Source: an uncultured Spirochaetaceae bacterium
GTDB taxonomy: Bacteria; Spirochaetota; Spirochaetia; Sphaerochaetales; Sphaerochaetaceae
Assembly (NCBI GenBank): GCA_944392985.1
Contig: CALXYL010000015.1
Span: 1-51,539 of the forward strand
Direction of reading: 5' to 3'
DNA length: 51,539 bases
The notes beneath the pieces were generated by a model, which had not been told where the DNA came from, searched no databases, and saw only the letters and a list, made by a program, of their open reading frames with translations. How positions within the stretch are numbered: the first letter of the stretch is position 1; the number at the start of each line of letters is the position of its first letter. The translations under genes were made by a program, and so were the position numbers. Positions 49,637 through 51,539 of this stretch are shown piece after piece.

Positions 49637-51337
49637 ATGAAGACATCGCCATACAGGGATGCCTGCAGGTATCTTGATGAATATAGGGGAAAGGTATTCG
49701 AGGGACGGTGGCCATCTGTCAGCGATCTGTTCCGCATTTCAGTCATACGCTATCCTGACAATCCTTGCTTCCAGGCATTCGATCCTGATGTGAAACTCAC
49801 ATACCGTGAGGCAGATGCAGCCATAGAGAGGGTAGCCAGGGCGCTTTGCGCGGATGGCTTTGCAAAGGGCGACAGGATTGCCGTCACCGGTCACAACTCC
49901 GCGGAATGGGTGATCGTGTATTTCGCTGTTATCCGCATGGGTGGCATCATCGTGCCGCTTGATCCGACGCTCAAGGACAGGGAGATGGAATCATTCATCT
50001 CATTCGGCGGTGTTACCGGTCTCTTCGTGAACTCTGAAAGGCTTGCGGGAATTGACAGCCAGGGGCTGCTGCTCAGACATAAGTACAGCCTGGATGATGT
50101 AATGGAAATGGATGGGCCCATGGCGGAATTCCACTCCGGTCACGGAGAGGAGACCGCTGCGATCCTCTTCACATCAGGAACGACAGGAGTGCCCAAGGGC
50201 GTAGTGCTTTCCCATGACAATCTTGTTTCCGACTGCCTCCTGACACAGTCAACGATCGAATTCTTCCCATCCGATGTATTCTATGCGATCCTTCCTCTGC
50301 ATCATGCCTATACGATGATGGCAGTTGTCTATATGGCGGTGAGCAATGGATGCGCTGTTGTATTCGGCAGGAAGCTCGCAATGAGCCACATCTTCAGGGA
50401 GCTGAAGGAAGGACATGTCACCATCTTTATGGCAGTCCCGATGCTCTATAACAAGATGATAGCCGGGCTGATGGATGGAGTTAAGAAGAAGGGGAAAGGG
50501 CTGTACTGCATCGTCCGGACGGTGATGAGGCTGTCCGGGGCAATAAAGCGCCTGACCGGCAGGAATGTGGGGAAGCGTATCTTCGGCTTCCTTCTCGAGA
50601 AGCTGGCTTTTGAGAACATCAGGGTATGTATCTCCGGCGGCGGGCCTCTGCCGGCATCAACATTCCGCATGTTCAATGAGCTTGGCATCGACTTCGTTCA
50701 GGGCTATGGATTGACGGAAGCCTCCCCTGTTACGCATCTCAATCCCATCTCCGCCTTCCGTGTTGAATCAGTTGGAAGGAAGTTCCCGGAGGAAGAGGTG
50801 AGAATCGTCGATCCTGATAGTGACGGCAACGGCCTGATACATATCAAGGGGCCGATGGTCATGAAGGGGTATTACAGGAATCCTGAGGCAACTGCGGAGG
50901 TCCTTTCGGACGGATGGCTCAATACTGGGGATGTAGGGCATCAGGACAAGGATGGCTATCTCTATCTGACGGGAAGGAAGAAGAATGTCATTGTCACCGA
51001 GGGAGGCAAGAATGTATTCCCCGAGGAGGTTGAGGATCCATTCCAGCTCTATGGGGAGATCGCGCAGGTCTGTGTATTCGGCTACCTCGCCGACAAGGAG
51101 ATGAAGCGTGAGGCGATCAGGATCCTGATCGTGCCATCTTCTGAATTCATATCGAGCATGGGCGGTGACAGGACTGCCATTGAGAAGCATATGAATGATA
51201 TCGTTACTGCGGTCAACCGTAATGCAGCTTCCCATAAGCGCATCACGAGGGTTGATGTCGTCTATGAGGCATTGCCGATGACTGGAACGAAGAAGGTACG
51301 CAGGGGTGATGTCATTGAGAAGTATGGCGATGAATAA
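49637..51337 (+). CDS. AMP-dependent synthetase/ligase (long-chain acyl-CoA ligase-like)
   Basis: Adenylate-forming enzyme of 566 aa that activates a carboxylic acid, probably a fatty acid, to its CoA thioester. The P-loop is FTSGTTGVPKGVV; the middle motif is FVQGYGLTEASPVTHLN; GWLNTGDVGHQDKDGYLYLTG and KKNVIVTEGGKNVFPEEVE carry the conserved Asp, Arg and hinge. The C-terminal lysine region is PMTGTKKVRR. AGGAGGGAAGGGA precedes ATG 49637; a longer frame from 49514 overlaps the divergent helicase promoter and is rejected. Confidence 0.9.
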   Translation: MKTSPYRDACRYLDEYRGKVFEGRWPSVSDLFRISVIRYPDNPCFQAFDPDVKLTYREADAAIERVARALCADGFAKGDRIAVTGHNSAEWVIVYFAVIRMGGIIVPLDPTLKDREMESFISFGGVTGLFVNSERLAGIDSQGLLLRHKYSLDDVMEMDGPMAEFHSGHGEETAAILFTSGTTGVPKGVVLSHDNLVSDCLLTQSTIEFFPSDVFYAILPLHHAYTMMAVVYMAVSNGCAVVFGRKLAMSHIFRELKEGHVTIFMAVPMLYNKMIAGLMDGVKKKGKGLYCIVRTVMRLSGAIKRLTGRNVGKRIFGFLLEKLAFENIRVCISGGGPLPASTFRMFNELGIDFVQGYGLTEASPVTHLNPISAFRVESVGRKFPEEEVRIVDPDSDGNGLIHIKGPMVMKGYYRNPEATAEVLSDGWLNTGDVGHQDKDGYLYLTGRKKNVIVTEGGKNVFPEEVEDPFQLYGEIAQVCVFGYLADKEMKREAIRILIVPSSEFISSMGGDRTAIEKHMNDIVTAVNRNAASHKRITRVDVVYEALPMTGTKKVRRGDVIEKYGDE

Positions 51338-51390
51338 TTCCTTACTGAGCAGTGATATATAAAAATGTTTTGTGAAATTGGCCAAAGGTG

Positions 51391-51419
51391 TTGACAATTT
51401 GGGCTGTTTCTGAGATATT
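51391..51419 (+). promoter_or_regulatory. Promoter for tRNA-His
   Basis: A perfect TTGACA (51391-51396), 17 bp, GATATT (51414-51419), about 46 nt before the mature tRNA. Confidence 0.6.
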
Positions 51420-51464
51420 TGTCGTCGTTGAAATTGCTAGGTGAACGCCTTGCTTTCCATTAAT

Positions 51465-51537
51465 GGTGGAAGTAGTTCAGCGGTAGAGCGGCAGATTGTG
51501 GATCTGCTTGTCGAGGGTTCGATCCCCTTCTTCCACC
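51465..51537 (+). tRNA. tRNA-His (anticodon GTG)
   Basis: Acceptor GTGGAAG with CTTCCAC, preceded by the encoded G(-1) at 51465 facing C at 51537, the histidine identity pair. The anticodon stem is GCAGA/TCTGC with loop TTGTGGA (GTG), and the T-arm is GAGGG-TTCGATC-CCCTT. CCA is not seen to be encoded, though the window ends 2 nt later. Confidence 0.95.
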
Positions 51538-51539
51538 CT

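Overview
The window most likely comes from a diderm, host- or gut-associated spirochaete, perhaps Sphaerochaeta- or Treponema-like. The reasons are a sugar-binding protein whose signal peptide ends AFA followed by GGSQES, a surface-directed patatin fused to an outer-membrane-type barrel, a DksA/TraR protein, QueH, and a type II-A CRISPR-Cas locus, a type also known in Treponema denticola. The assignment rests on recognised protein families only; no database search was possible.

Positions 1-7850 hold a complete type II-A CRISPR-Cas island that is visibly AT-richer than the rest. It contains a tracrRNA on the minus strand upstream of cas9 (about 128-219), then cas9, cas1, cas2 and csn2 as one tightly coupled operon, a short leader, and an array of 24 good repeats plus one decayed repeat with 24 spacers. 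The tracrRNA can be read directly from the sequence: its anti-repeat pairs with the repeat as a 6-bp lower stem, a 2/4 asymmetric bulge and a 10-bp upper stem, followed by three hairpins and a U-rich end. Two spacers (7 and 18) are variants of the same protospacer and two others (15 and 24) appear to overlap.

Positions 7849-13640 hold an ABC-F ATPase with a coupled 44-codon ORF, a divergent FAD-dependent oxidoreductase, azlCD (branched-chain amino acid export) and butyrate kinase. Positions 13643-24652 are a carbohydrate locus for an unsaturated-uronate polysaccharide: a sugar ABC importer (binding protein and two permeases), a cytoplasmic heparinase II/III-type lyase and a GH88 unsaturated glucuronyl hydrolase. 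Divergent from it are a YesM/YesN-like two-component system and a MATE transporter. An OmpR-type two-component pair follows.

Positions 26753-39926 are mostly housekeeping: a flavodoxin/DUF3793 pair under two inverted copies of a likely metal-repressor operator, mnmA, a PNPOx-like protein, nagB, a DUF362 ferredoxin, glpQ, trmJ, an AI-2E family permease, thrH, dksA/traR, an MBL hydrolase, an orphan DbpA RNA-binding domain, a coiled-coil protein, a PHP phosphatase and an RluA-type pseudouridine synthase. Positions 39996-51537 carry tRNA-Pro, tRNA-Leu and tRNA-His, a nitroreductase, a YbaK deacylase, hemolysin III, the patatin/barrel protein, a TPR protein, queH, cardiolipin synthase, a TrpR-like regulator, a DEAD-box helicase and an acyl-CoA/AMP ligase.

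Two genome-style observations stand out. First, many genes that begin a transcription unit have no Shine-Dalgarno sequence and instead show a -10-like hexamer 6 or 7 nt before the start codon, which predicts leaderless mRNAs; genes inside operons have good Shine-Dalgarno sites. Second, at two divergent junctions the two promoters appear to share the same -35 bases on opposite strands. Convergent genes repeatedly abut or overlap at their stop codons.
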